The notes beneath the pieces were generated by a model, which worked only from the letters and a program-made list of their open reading frames with translations, made no database searches and was not told where the DNA came from. Made by a program: the position numbers and the translations under genes. A DNA stretch of 64,000 bases from Pyrenula massariospora. Lineage: Eukaryota; Ascomycota; Eurotiomycetes; Pyrenulales; Pyrenulaceae. Every line of letters begins with the position of its first letter. The stretch's first letter is position 1. The stretch spans positions 1 through 64,000 of the forward strand of contig JAGFMI010000015.1 in assembly GCA_021030905.1 (NCBI GenBank), written 5' to 3'. This document shows positions 39,190 to 51,920 of this stretch, one piece after another.

Positions 39190-42100
39190 TCCTATTAATA
39201 CATTCTCCAGCAGATTCTAATATGTTGATTCCACTTCGTCGGGGAACCATCGTTCCAGGTACTACTAAGTCTGGATATGGTGAATTTAAAATAATTATTT
39301 AAAAAAGAAGTATAATATTTCCACGAAGCGCTAACTTAATAAATATAGTTAAAAATAAAATTTCTTTATAGATATTTCAGCCCAATATTTATTAGAAATA
39401 GAAATTTAATAATTATTATATATTTTTATTATTATAATTATTTTTATTAGTGTTAGAGTCAACCTCTATATTTAAAAAATTAAAAAATAAATTTTATTGA
39501 TTCGATAATTTTTAGAAATACTATAAAACTATTTTTTTATATAAAGATATAATTAAACTATTTACTATTTTTATTCACGAACCTATAAATAATATTATTA
39601 TAATAAGAAAATATAAAGATATTTCGTGAAATACTATTTAGTCTATTAAATAAACAACTTATATTAATACTATTAATATTAAAAAAATTTACTAATTTAA
39701 TAAGATTTTATTTATCGTATACAAATTTATAAATATATTTTTAGTAAATATTATTAGTTTACCGCAAAGACTATTAAAAGAGTAATTTATTATAATTATT
39801 TATAAAAAAGTAAATATTTATTTTAATTTTATTTTATTATATTTTAAAGTTAACTAGCATCCAATACATTTACGGAATTATATTTTTATAAAAAATTTTA
39901 TAAATATAGTGTATATTAAGCACGAAAATTATTTATCTTAGTTATATAAATTCCGTAAAGATTAATAAGTATATAAATTTTACAATATTTTTATATATCT
40001 AATATTTAAAGTAAATTTTTAAAAGTTTTATTAAATATTATCTTTGTAAAATGCCGATTTTTAATCTTTATATATTATAATATTTAAAATAATAAAACTG
40101 GGTACCAGCTTTATTAATTTAAAATTAATTATTTTAAAGAATTTAACAGTTTAAAGCTTTAAAATATAAAATTTTTTAGTTGAAATATCGACTAGAACGA
40201 GTAAAAAAATATTTTAAATAAGTTTATATATAAACTTTACTTCATTTTTTAATTAACTTATAATATATTTTTTTAGCTAATATTTAAAAATTAATACGGC
40301 TTATTCCGTATATTATATATATAAAAAGGTTTATTTAAGAATATCTAATTTTAAAGGATTTCAATATATTTTTATTAAAAATTATTTTAAAAATAACATT
40401 CTGTTCCGAATATAACTATAAAATATAATTTATATTTATATATAAAATCAAAAATTTATTTAGACGGAGTTTTTAATATAAATATATTAAAATTTAGCAA
40501 TTAAAATTATATAATTTAGTAAGAAAGATGTTGAAAATACCCATTTTAATATTTTTATAGATTTATTTTATTAAAATTAAATATTTTATACTTATTAATC
40601 AGAGAATTATTTAAATTTTTTTATTATTATTAAAAAAATATAACTTTAACTGGATCTGTTTAAGCCGTACCAATAATCATTTTCTATTAAAAAGATATAT
40701 CTTTTTTTTAAACTACTTAGTAAACAATATGTCAATATATATCAAAAGCTATATTATAATATTAAAATAATATTTAAAGTAGTTTCGATCCATGAGAGGA
40801 AAATATTTTTTAAATTTTAAAAAATAATAAAAGCAGAAGCAGCTAATTTAATTTTTACTGTTAAAATTAAGATTTTAATCGTTATTGTTATTAAGCTTTA
40901 AAAAAACTTAAAATACTAAAAATTATTTACTTCCTATAAAAAGTTATAGAATTAAATTTTATAGACATAATTTGAAACGGCCGAATATAATATTATAGTT
41001 TTAAAAAAAATAAATTTTTAATTAAATTAATATTAATTTTAATAATCTTATATAATAAATATTTATTATATTAAAACATTTTAAATTAATAACGTCATTA
41101 ACAAATTTATGTAAATAATAGAGAAAGGTAGGGATAGATAATCCTTAAATATAAATATATATAATTAAAAAGGAGAGAGCCGCTTAAGTTAGTTTTTTAT
41201 TTTAATTTAAAGTAAAAACATGTATAAATTTTTAGCAATAAATTTTAAATATTTATTTAGTTTAGTCCGCTTACATGGAGATTTTTTTAATTCATTTTTA
41301 TATTTAAAAGCTTATCATTTAATATAAAGAGAAAGATTAATACAATATATATTTTTTAAATAGAAGCACGCATTAATTAGAATTTTAAATAAAATAATAT
41401 ATTACGAAATCGAATAGATTTAAATATATATAGTTTTTAAAACTAAATAAATAGATAAATGCGTTTATTAACTAGAAAAATTTAAATACTACTTTATTCG
41501 TTTATTAGTAGTAAGATCTTTACATTTTAAATATTAAAAATAAAATCTAAAAACAGCGAGCTCCCCGTTAATATTAAAAGAATTATATTAAATTAACTGT
41601 ACCAGAAAGCCATTAATATATAATTAATAATATTAAATTCATTTTAACGAGCCACGAATCTACTCATTATATAAAAAATAGAGTTATACTTTTAGATTTT
41701 GTTTTATAAAATATTTATAATAATAATAATATCTATACGTTAAACTATTTCTTTTTATAAAATTAATATAATTATTTTAAGGCCTGAATACATTTTTATT
41801 ATTTTATTATAAAATAATAATATTTATTTTTATTAAAACTGAATCGATATATCACAGCATTGAATTAATAATATAAATTAATTATATTATAAAATATATA
41901 CTGTTCTTTTAGGCTTCGAATCTATTCAGCTTTAAATAGATTAAAAACAAAATATCATTTTAAAGATATTAAGACGAAAAAACAGTTAAACGAGGCATTA
42001 TAAAGTATATTTATATTTATTTTTTTGATGTAATCGTTCTTTTAATTCTTTTAAAAAATTTTTAATATTATTTTTTTTATTATTTATAGTTAATAATGGG

Positions 42101-44030
42101 CGCATTTAATTATTTTATAGTTTTTTGGCGGAGACTGTTTTTAAAGTTATTTTAGTTTAAAATTAATTTTTATAAATTTAAAATCGCTTTCAAATTTTAA
42201 CTGCATTTTAGTAAAAAAAAATTAAAATAGATTAAAATTTTAAACCAAAAATAAATTTCGAAATAAATTTAAAATTAAAAATTAAATTCTATATTGCTAA
42301 TAAGCGCTTTATCTATCCGTGCCGAAATTCAACAATTAATATAAAATATAATAAATTTTATTATTAAAATGTTCATTATAATTTATTTTTTATATAATAA
42401 AATAAATCTGGTTTAACAGAATCAATATATTAAAATAAATAAATAATAATAAAAATTACCAATTAAATAAAAATTTTTTATTTTAAAATTATAAATCGTC
42501 GACGAAGTTATATACCTTATTCTTTTTTTTAAATTTTAAATTCGCGTATTTAGCATTTTCACCTTATCGATTATACTACATTGGCTTTTAAAAAATAAAT
42601 AATTTAAAATCGAAAAATTTTAATAAATTTATTCTATTTTTTTTTTAAATAATATAAAAATTACGAGTAAAGCGTCTATTATATAATAATCTTAAAATAT
42701 TTTTTAAGCAATGTACATTGTCAGCACTAAAAGAATTAAATTTAAAAAAAAGAAATAATTTTATTAACTTTTATAAATAAACTACTTCAATCTAATCTAT
42801 TATTAATATTTATAAAATATTTTTAATAATAACGACTTACCGCTTTTTCAATATTTATATAATATTTTTAATATTTTTAATAAATTAAAAAGCGAATTTC
42901 GAACAGCTAAATTTATTATAAAAAATAATAAATTTTATATTTTAAAACGATATATTAAATACTAACCGCTTATATTTTTATTAATATATTTTAAAATAAA
43001 TACCGCGCTTAAAACCGACTCGTAAAATTAATTCTATAAATTTTTTAATACAACTTAATAAAAAAGCGTAAAATAAAATAATATATTATAATAATATTTA
43101 AATATTTAACTATTAATAAAAATATCAGTCATTTTTTTATAGCTAAATATTAAAAATAATATAATATTTATTAATTGTAAATCGGTAAAGACGTTTATAC
43201 TAAAAAAATTTAATTTTACTTACTAAATAATTAATTATAAATTATAAAGTATTAATTAGCGATTAAATACTTATAAAAAAATTTTATATTAATTATTAAA
43301 AGAGTTATATTACGAAAAATTATTTTATATTTTCGATAAAATTTTACGGTAAAATCTTTTTAAATTTATTTTATCGATTTAATTAACGATTTACTATTAA
43401 TACCTTTTTTTCCGTTCATACTATAAATAATTTTTTTAATAAATCGCTTTAATATTTTTAAATTATAAATATTATTAACGACGTTCTTTTTTTTCTCTAT
43501 ATAAAAATTTAAATATTATTAATATAAAAACTTTAATTTAAAATATAATAATATTTTAATTATAATACTTAAGCGTCTTTATACTTTCTTATAATATTTA
43601 ATTAAAGCGGTTTCTAAATATAATTACTATTTAAATCTTTTTTATTATTATATACGCCTCTCTGTCGCGCTCTATTAAAAAAGCTTTTATAATATAAAAT
43701 TATTATTACGACGAATAGCTGCCGACAAAATAAAAAAAATTAAAAATAAAAAAAAACTTTTCAACGAAAAATAATTAATAAAATTACAATAATAAAAAAT
43801 AAAGCATTAAAAAAGATATTGAAAAAAAAAAAAAAAAAAAAATAAAGCGCTGTGCCGTACAGGCGTCTTTTTATAATTATTATTAAAAATATTAAAAATA
43901 AATAGATATAATAATTGCTTAAAATTAACAATAAATTAACGCTTAAAAGTATAATATAAAAGAATAATAAACTAAACGTTTATAAGATAAACTAAATAGT
44001 AATTATAAATAAGTAAAACGGCAAGCTTTT
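39190..44030. other. AT-rich, RIP-like block, no family assigned
   Basis: This 4.8-kb stretch has the composition of the retrotransposon bodies, with no open frame. I searched by eye for LTR pairs, terminal inverted repeats and reverse-transcriptase traces and found none that I trust. A run of about 21 A lies at 43,828-43,849. It may be one or more older repeats. It ends sharply near 44,030, where ordinary composition begins. Confidence 0.45.
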
Positions 44031-44597
44031 AAAAATTCATCCGTGTGCGAGATGCCTCAAAAATATATATAACTATCTAGGTAGGTATCTACAGGTAGAG
44101 GTCTAGAGAGTCAGAAAAAGTTCAGCCCAGCTCCCCGCAGTCTCCGCATCACTCCTCTACAAGGTTTAGCGCATGCTTTCCGCCTCTTGATGTTACGAAA
44201 ATTCTAAAGTTCATTCCCTTCTATCCATCATCATTCCAGATTCAACCTGTTAAATCGGCCATAAAATTATAATTTACTTTCCGCCATGCATTCCTAACCA
44301 TCATCTAACGCACTCTCTCACCGCAATTAAGCTTACCGTCGCCTGTCGCAAGGAGCTGTGGTTCATCCTTTCTCGTAGCTTTACTCCGATAGATTCCATG
44401 TTGCTAGACTACATCTTGACGATATTCCCTCACTTATGTGCACGCCACATAGTCTTCGTGGCCGGTATATTGTCTGCAAAATCGCTATGCCGCCAAATAA
44501 GATTCCCAAAATCTACAGAACGTGATTGAAGATGGGCTGAGATATCTAGGCCATTGCGGCGCAATATAAACGACCCCCTGCGGTGATGCCGTAGACT
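44031..44597. other. Normal-composition sequence at the isochore edge
   Basis: No gene recognised. This is the 3' flank of the broken secreted-protein gene on the minus strand. Confidence 0.4.
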
Positions 44598-44960
44598 TCA
44601 TGCGCTTTTCCTTGAAGATTCCCAGCCGTTGACAGTGGGCCCGAACACACATTGATCAGATTCCGCGAATGCATTCACTGGATCGCCCTGACAATTTTCC
44701 ACGGAAAACGTGTTGACGCTGCATACATTCCCAGCCTTATCGACAAACAGACTCTGAGCGTCGATGTTCTGACAGCCCTGGTTGGAATCGAAGCCCTACA
44801 AGGTTTGAAAGATGATCGAACACCGTTGATCCTGCGGGGTGACGTTGATAATGACCCGTTTACTTATAGGTGCAGCCGCTGGGGTCCTCTTGGGTGCTGC
44901 AAGGGCAATGGAAGGAAGAAGTATAGTGAGAGGAAGGAGAGCGGTGGTCAAAAATTTGGT
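44598..44960 (-). pseudogene. Broken small secreted, cysteine-containing protein gene
   Basis: A single minus-strand phase of about 120 codons, ending at the TGA at 44598-44600, has the layout of a small secreted fungal protein. It has a hydrophobic signal-like stretch of about 20 residues ending in ALA, then a short Ala/Pro pro-region closed by a dibasic KR that fits a Kex2-type processing site, and then a region with five cysteines (including VCS, NCQG and QCVFG). About two breaks make it unlikely to yield a full protein. No family is recognised. Position at the border of a RIP-mutated retrotransposon block and small size are typical of candidate effectors, but a role is inference only. Confidence 0.55.
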
Positions 44961-46150
44961 CTCTAACGCGGTCCTGTTAGCTTTTGTTGTCTCCTACGCT
45001 GAAGAATATAGGCGTCGTTAAGAAGATAAGTGTTTGAAGAAGCTTCAATGTTAAATTAAACATCAAGAAACATAAGTAGAAGATTCTCTTGATCTGAGAA
45101 GATGCTTGGAAAACTTGATCGAGAGGGCAAAAAATCTTTAAAGATCTGTAATTGCTAAACGAGAAGTTAGGTATGTGCTTTGAGAAACAATGCGATTAGG
45201 GTTTTTGCTTTGCGATGATTGCCTTGCTGAAACGTCGATCCTACGTCGAGCGCTTGGTCCTTATATGGTTCACATAAATATCTACGTTAGCCGGGTAAGG
45301 ACCAAAGTTGCACAGCCGCATTCAGATCAGTGAATAAAGAAGATCCATATCGTCCTAATTCTAAAACTCGGGCTGATCTCAGATTGGATCAGGGCCTGAC
45401 CAAGAAAACTTCGATTACAGAAATGATCTTACAGCCATGCTCTGCTGGGACGTCGAAAACAATTGTTTTCGGAAGAGTCAAGAACATCGAATGCGGGGAT
45501 AAACATTGACCACGCCGCTCCTTTTTCCTAGATCGGAAAACCTTCGAAGCCACTTGACGTACACATCTTGAAGTTAGGTCTGACAGGCCTGGTGGAGGAG
45601 CTGATACTGCGGAGAACATCTTTGAACCCTTGGAATTGTGACTGTGTCTTTACAGGGCGTTGTTTTGAGCGCAGTACGGCCATTTAGCATTTGTGGATAG
45701 ACAGGTAGGTGTTAGAAGGTAGTGAGAAGAGCACAGAGAGCGAATAGGGGCCCCAGCCATAGTGGTAAGCAAGAGGTTTCTAGGCTTGAATATCAAGACG
45801 GGCTCGAAGTTCACAGAGAACATGGGCTGTTGTCGGTAGTCTTGACATTACCCTTTTCGCGTGGTCAAAAGGCTGTCAAAAACGGCGCCTTATGCCACAA
45901 TATAGAACTACGGGAGCTCTCCCACCTCCGCCAGGCCAAGAGCTCGCCCGCTTCGGGCAGAAAATGATGCTGCCCTAAATAATTATCGCGCTCGAGGTCG
46001 TAAATAGTACCCGTTGCTCGGATTTATCATGGATTAAGTAGCCGTATTGTAGGTGGAATTGTACCAGCGTTTTGGAAGAGTGTGAAATGGGGAATCGGGG
46101 TCAAGGCCTCAAGAAAAGCAGGAAGCTTCACACTCCTGAGTGACGGGATT
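44961..46150. other. Intergenic, no gene recognised
   Basis: Several open frames of 60 to 81 codons occur on both strands (for example 45389-45619 minus, 45722-45967 plus) but none has a convincing start, splice pattern or domain. A short hairpin (GCCCG / CGGGC) lies near 45,945. Confidence 0.4.
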
Positions 46151-46170
46151 GTATTTTTTGGTTTATCATC

Positions 46171-46417
46171 CTACATAACACAACATAGAGCCACAGAGGG
46201 CAACAGAGGCAGTAACGCAACTCCAGCGGACACACCTCCAAACAAAGACCCTACGATACTAGTGTGAAAATTCCTGCCCGCCAACTTCGCCATCTTCTGT
46301 GTCATCAGGTCCTTCTGTAGGCGTCGCTCTTCTGCCAGCATAAGACTCTCCATCGAGGATGACGGTGTCAACTGATTACCCGTCTGGCGCCGGTGATTTT
46401 CGTCATCGCTTCCTAGT
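46171..46417 (-). CDS. Possible last exon of a small membrane protein
   Basis: The minus strand is open for about 80 codons ending at a TAG in 46171-46173. The phase reads as a charged segment (MESLMLAEERRLQKDLM, MAKLAG) followed by a hydrophobic C-terminus (GSLFGGVSAGVALLPLLP) that could be a membrane segment. The phase has a stop a short way upstream, just before a plausible 3' splice site (CACACTAG ending near 46418), so this would be a terminal exon. I could not find the upstream exon, and the family is unknown. Confidence 0.3.
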
Positions 46418-46847
46418 GTGGAAGGGATGTTGAGGAGCGTTTATCATGTTGTCAATATGACTAGTAGAAAAAATGTGGCTGGGACAGGCATGTGGCTGTC
46501 GCCTGCGGCTGTCCGAAGCCCTACACCATTATCTCAGAGACTAGAAGGGCCATTGAAGCAGGAGCTGGGTGGATACTCTTGCTTGAGACATTGGGGTATG
46601 TGGGTACAGGTGAACAGCAGCCACGATAACCTTCCTCCCATAGATAAACACCTAACGATGTACACCGTCACTATGTGAATTGTGCTGGATTTCACCACGC
46701 TATTAAAGTTCTCAGGCTCGCGCCCGCGCTTCAGGTAAGTCTAAATACTCCATGCTATTGATCCATGCATTCGCCCGCGTCATATCCCGTCAACCCAGGC
46801 CAAAGAGCACGTGTTGTCTCAAGGACCAATCAGCTTTCCCTCCTCGC

Positions 46848-48160
46848 TCAACGCAGCTCTACCTTCTGGAAATTCTCTTCCCTTTCCCCTTCCCGACAGC
46901 CTTCGGGCTCTTCACAATCAAAGGGCGCCTCCTGCCTCCACCTCGCGTAGATGGCTGCCCCTCTCGCCGCAGCAAATGTGGGATCAGGCATGGCTTCTGT
47001 TGCGGCTTCATCCAGCGCGCTACGGATGCCCGCCTCGTTGTTCAACGGCAGCGCCTGTGCGTGGTTGATGATACCCGGATACGGTGGTGGTGGTGGCATT
47101 GGAAAGCGCTCCGTTGCTTCGAAAAGGGCATCTTTAAAAGTTGAGAGGAAGGTCGGATCCGTGGCGTTTTCGCCGAGTAAAAGGATTTTTGTGATCGGGC
47201 GGCGCGCCTGCCGTGCTGTTCGGACAAGATGCTGGTGAACAAGCGACCAGTAGGTAGATGGGGAAGAGTCACGTAGAGGATTGGAGGAGCCTAAGGAGAC
47301 GCTCACTTCTTGTTGGTTTAGGGGAGAATCCAGAGAGGAGAAGGCGTCAATGAGGAGCGTGAGATGGGTTTGAAAGATTGTGGAGGTGAATCTGGAGTGA
47401 GTCAGAAGAGAAAGGTAGGACATAAAGATCAAACTAAATTTGAAAATGTGACATACGTTACGGCGAAGACATAGTGCGTAGGCATGTCTTCTACGTCGTC
47501 CCAGCAGGCATAAAGGTTAAGGTAGTCCTCACAAAGCCCATTTCCGTTACTGGCATATGTTGCAGGTGTCGAGTCTAGCCTTGAAGGATATGGTAATGGG
47601 TAAATTAGCCATGAACGGAGTCCCACGTATTCAATAGCGTCGTTTATATCTTCGGAAGTCAGAGCCGGGATTCCTGGGTTGCTAACAACAACTCTGTCAA
47701 TTGAGTCGCGCATGAGCGATTCTGTGTTGGTTTTCAGTTTGGCCAGAAGAGTGCTCAAAATGCCGACTTGCTTCGTCGCAGGGCGGCCGAGAATCTTGTT
47801 GATGCGTCGGAGAAAGTGTGAGAGCCGGTTACTAGGTTTCGGCGTCGCAGTCGATAGATGCCTGAGCAGAGATTGGTATTCCGATGAGCCCGAGACCGTC
47901 GCTAAGGTCATTTGGGTGCCATTGAAATAGTGAACTGCGGAGGTGCTTCAAGATGATCAGGTATTAAGGCCCAGGATTAATCCATAAGGTAATACTAACC
48001 CGTAGGAGAACGAGAGATCAAATCCTATACCAGGTGCTTCACGGAAGCGGGTTGAGAGGCATGATTGACATATTGGGTATGGCTCATCGTAGCAAGAGCT
48101 AAGAATAAGAATTGAGAAGCAGAAAATGAGGGATCGATGGTGCAGATGTTGAAACAACAT
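46848..48160 (-). CDS. Secretory Hsp70-like (actin-like ATPase domain) protein, 397 aa
   Basis: Three exons join without a stop: 48160-48000, 47945-47457 and 47391-46848; introns are 54 bp (47946-47999, GTTAGT..AAG) and 65 bp (47392-47456, GTATGT..CAG). The start is the ATG at 48158-48160 followed by a hydrophobic signal-like stretch (residues 1-23). Residues 44-54 (GIGFDLSFSYG) sit where Hsp70 proteins have the first phosphate motif (GIDLGTT), here degenerate; residues 284-293 (ILLLGENATD minus phase shift) resemble the adenosine motif and residues 355-366 (AARGAAIYA) the conserved AxxxGAA helix. A proline run lies at 314-320. The length equals an Hsp70 ATPase domain without a peptide-binding domain, as in fungal Hsp70-like proteins. 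Because the phosphate motif is altered, ATPase activity is doubtful. Gene structure is well supported; function is not. Confidence 0.75.
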
Positions 48161-49202
48161 GGTCAACGAATAATGGGCTAAAGATTTATATCGTGAGCCT
48201 GACAGGTGTTCGTCAGAGTGCGATAAAAGTGACCCTCCCTACGGTGAGAATACGCTGCTAGATAGGTGCCTAATAAGCTCTGCAGAGACGGTGTAGAGAA
48301 ACTAGCTTCGGCACTGTTCAAATCTTTAAATAGTGCGACAAGCTCTTACTACTTCACTAGAAAAACAACGGCACAAAGCTTAGGTGAAATGACAGAAGAC
48401 ATTTACAGGCCCCGCACCCAGCCATATGCCTATTATGGACAAATGTAAGACCTCTTACTAGGGCCGTGTTTCAGCGGTGAACTACGTTAAGTCTTTAACA
48501 TTCACGTAGAGTCCTTCGATCCTTGTTGCATTGGGCAAATAGGGTGAGTGTGATGTGACCGCATGCTTATCTTTGTTGCACCTAACATGTCAACGCTCGG
48601 TCTCTAAAGACGTTCTTCCAAAGCAATCATACAGAGTTCGCCCCGTCCCAGGCATACGCATTGGTGAAGAGGCGGCATGTAAACGCCTGGTGCAGGCTGC
48701 TGACTCAGGTGCTTTTTAGCCAGCCTAACCACAGCATCCATCTTTTGTGCGCCTCAGCGGTTAGCTTAAAGTGCTTATTTGGTGAGCCTGATACAAAAGG
48801 CGGATGGGGCAGGCTCAACGCCCAAAAAGTACATCCTGTCGTACAAGCCTGCCTAGAGAGCAAGAGGTACTTCTTAGCCGGCAGGCTGAGCCATACGCGC
48901 TTGAACATTTACTAAAGTCTTTCCCCCTAAAGGTTAAGAAATGCCGTTGTGACATGAGGCTGAGGGATAGGGTGCAAAACCATTCGGTCTCAACTCGCTA
49001 CGGCTGCTCTGAAACATCATTCGTGTTGCACCTAGTGTGATCTTGGTGCCTGTGAAGGTGAAGGAAAAATGAAGTTGTCTGGACTAAATTTGGGCACGCA
49101 AGCGCCTGGCCTGAAGATGTGCCTGGCACCTGGATAGAAGATAAAGCGTTCGGTCCCTCGCAGAGTACAGCGGACGTTTTGCGTTTCCATTCCAACTTAA
49201 AG
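48161..49202. other. Intergenic between divergent genes
   Basis: This 1-kb gap must hold the promoters of the Hsp70-like gene (minus) and the zincin gene (plus). Open frames of 60-84 codons overlap on both strands without features. A stem with AGCCTGCC near 48,846 and GGCAGGCT near 48,882 is visible. No TATA or other promoter element is clear enough to call. Confidence 0.4.
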
Positions 49203-50704
49203 ATGATCCCTAGCTACCAATTGAAAGTCTGGTTAGTTAGTCTTGGTTTACTTTCTTCCATTTTCTACGTCCACCCAGTCCCATTTGAGCCTTGCTTTGA
49301 TGTAAGAAGGTACGATGCTACAAGATTGGAAAGTCGAGACTCCGTACGTCTAATACAAATCACTGCTCCTAATTCTCTTCAGCCATTAACCCCATCTTCA
49401 TCTGATCCACAGTCGGTCCCGCCACAGGGCGATCCACCATCCAACCCGTCCCCTGACCCACCTCCTACCGAGACTATAGCGATCAACCCTTATCTCTACA
49501 AATGTAGCAAGAAACAGCAAAAGATGATTAAAGAATCCTGGGAAGAAGCTAAAACGCTATCCGAGGCCCACAGAAAATGGCAGCCCCCTGGGTTTTTCAG
49601 TTCAGGCTCGTACCAAGCAGCCCAAGCGATGTATCTTGGCGACGATACCAAAAAAGACTCGACCTTTTTCGGCGGTCCTGGCCCTATCAAAAGTAAGTTC
49701 TTACTAGGAAAGTTGCTATGGATTCTCTCATGTTTACGTTCTGGCACCCATAGATAACATCCGACGTCAATATGCTATCCACCACGACGACAACGACGCT
49801 AAAGACAGAGGTGACAGTCACCCTTGGGCATATGGTAAGAGTTTCTTAAGCACAGGAATCATGAATGGCAAAGGTAACATGGTGACCCTAGGTTATTTCT
49901 ACTGCAATGAGGACTCCCTTCCTAACAAGCGCGATAAATCAAAGGGGACACGATGCGACAAGCCCGTTGATGAAGGAAAAGACGTTATAGCATACACTTT
50001 CGACGATCTCGGAACAGTGTTGTGGAACGCGCATTACGTTGTCCTTTGCCCCCAGTTTTTCAACGAAACCAAGATGCTCAGCCTGGCAGACAAGGTTTCA
50101 GAAGGGAAAAAGGACTCGAATTTACCAAAGGTCATGGACGTATGGCGGCCCATCCGAGCCAGGACCATTTTCCATGAAACGTATCATTGGGAAAACACTG
50201 TTAGCCAACCCAAGTGTAATCATCGGCCTGAGGCGTACAGTCCAGCCGCAGTCGTAAAGCTGGCAAAAGACAAGAACACTGCCGAGGCCAAAAAAAATGG
50301 TGCGTAAATTGTATTGAATGGCTAGCATTACTCTCCACAGCAACACAACTCTCTCTTGCCTCGAATCATCGCAAATCTTCGCAAATGCTTTAATCTCCTG
50401 AAATGAAAAAACCCTCATTAATCCTAACTCTCTCTTCCATTAACCAGCCGAGTCCTGGGCCCAAGCCGCCATGGCCATGTTTCTACAACAAACTTTCTCC
50501 CTCAAGGACCCTCCCGTCCCAAAAGCCAACGCCGCCGCCGACGTGCAAGACTCCCCTTTGATCAAGAACCTGCCAGCTCCAGACGAAATCGAAGACCAGT
50601 TCCTGGACAAGATGCCCGATTGGTTCGACCCGCCGGTCAAGCACGGGACAACGAATGGCTTCGAGCCGGATATGACGGATACCGTACTAATGTCGGATGT
50701 TTGA
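49203..50704 (+). CDS. Secreted HExxH zinc metallopeptidase (M35-like zincin), 430 aa
   Basis: Exons 49203-49692, 49754-50299 and 50448-50704 join in frame; introns are 61 bp (GTAAGT..TAG) and 148 bp (GTGCGT..CAG). The ATG at 49203 is chosen because it starts a signal-like stretch (residues 1-25, with WLVSLGLLSSIF); a longer open frame upstream lacks it. A Pro/Ser-rich linker follows at about 64-90. The HETYH at 304-308 is the HExxH zinc motif, and NAESW at 345-349 followed by a helical segment fits the conserved NA(D/E)S block downstream of the motif in lysine-specific or deuterolysin-like fungal metallopeptidases. Five or more cysteines suggest an extracellular fold. The gene looks intact. 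The exact peptidase family is inferred from two motifs only. Confidence 0.8.
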
Positions 50705-50980
50705 AAACAAGGAGCCATCCTCGGCGTCGGTGGCTCCTCCTTGGATGGGGAAACGAAGGATTGGAGACTTTTAGAGGCTAAGACCCGCAGGGCAAGCATT
50801 TGAATGGCGCTGAGGTTGGACTTACTCTGACTGAAGGGCAATTGCTGGTCGGATTTGACAAACTTGCTTTTACACTTCTCCTCTTGGATTTATCGCCTGC
50901 ACGGAGTAGTAATTCCGCCCTGTATCAAGACTTCCTAAATAGTCAGATTCTTTCTCCTGACGATCCGTAGCATTAGAAAA

Positions 50981-51920
50981 ATGTCCTTTAGACTCACGTG
51001 AGCATAATTCTATCGCGCAGCCTCATTCCAAGGCTGAAGTTTCATTCTCATTAGTCCCGAAGACAAGGTCACTGCCTTGATGGGCATGACAGGTGTTGGG
51101 AAGAGCTCGATCATTCAATTGTTCACTCCTGGAAATGTTGTTGTTGGCGATGACCTAGAGTCTTGTAAGTGGCGTGTAAAGTATCGATTTATATGACTGA
51201 CAGCTTCAAGTCACAACTTAAGTGGCTGTATTCCCATGCACGATGCTAGACAGCAACGAGAAGTTCTACTTGGTAGATAAACCTGGATTTGATGACAGCA
51301 ACAAGCCAGGCCAGGAAATTCTTCGTGAGCTATCCAGCTGGCTCATTAAAACATACACCGAGAATATCAAGCTTTCTAGGATTATATGTCTCCACCGAAT
51401 CGTAGATGTTAATTTTAGTGGAGCAGCGGTGAGAAACCTGACCATGTTCAAGAAGCTTTGTGGTGAGGGCAATTTGTCCTCGGTCATCCTTGCTACCACA
51501 TCTTGGAGCAAAACAGACAAGGATACTGGAGAAAATCGTGAACATCAACTAATGACCACGACGACCTTTTGGGGGTACAATGGTCGCCCGGGGTAGTCAA
51601 ACATTCCGTCATGATTCGCGGAAGTGTCAGGAGCTGCAATTGTACGATATCTTCTCAAGTGTAAGGATAAGGTAGTCTATGAGATACAAGACAAAATGGT
51701 CAATAAGAAAAAGACCCTCGATCAGACAGCGGCAGGCTCGGAAGTGTAATCAGAAATGGAACAGGTGCGTCGAAAGTATGAGCAGGCAATTGCAGACCTT
51801 AGGAAATGGCAGAATTAAAAAGAGGATTGCAGTAGAGCGGGCGAAGAGCGAAGTTATAGAGAAATCGAAAGGTTCAGTCAGAGTGGGAATTTACAGACTT
51901 CATCCACAGTCTCTGAATTA
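50981..51920 (+). pseudogene. Fungal G-domain (AIG1-like) GTPase gene, frameshifted in its C-terminal half
   Basis: A plausible start ATG at 50981 with a 17-base first exon is followed by a 57-bp intron (50998-51054), exon 51055-51164, a 58-bp intron (51165-51222) and the exon from 51223. The G1 P-loop reads GMTGVGKSS, G3 reads DKPGFDD (the family usually has DTPGFDD), followed by the family signature of a helix and the word IIxLHRI, and a G4-like ATTSWSK. The frame is open to a TAG at 51594-51596. Downstream the family C-terminus is still readable but in other phases: a one-base shift near 51,569, another near 51,630 restoring the phase of RYLLKCKDKVV, a TAA at 51747-51749 in the coiled-coil part, and more stops beyond. 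Either a truncated G-domain protein is made or the gene is dead; I favour the latter. It was probably a cytosolic P-loop GTPase of the type expanded near fungal STAND genes. Confidence 0.75.

Noticed and set aside
22330-44030. The AT block as a centromere
   Set aside because: RIP-mutated retrotransposon blocks occur both at centromeres and as dispersed AT isochores; the sequence offers nothing that decides between them.
39190-44030. A Copia or LINE element
   Set aside because: A few translated words looked suggestive, but no terminal repeats and no ordered domain traces were found, so no family is claimed.
46751-47272. Several plus-strand open frames of 61-130 codons
   Set aside because: They are shadows of the minus-strand Hsp70-like gene, which has matching introns and family motifs.
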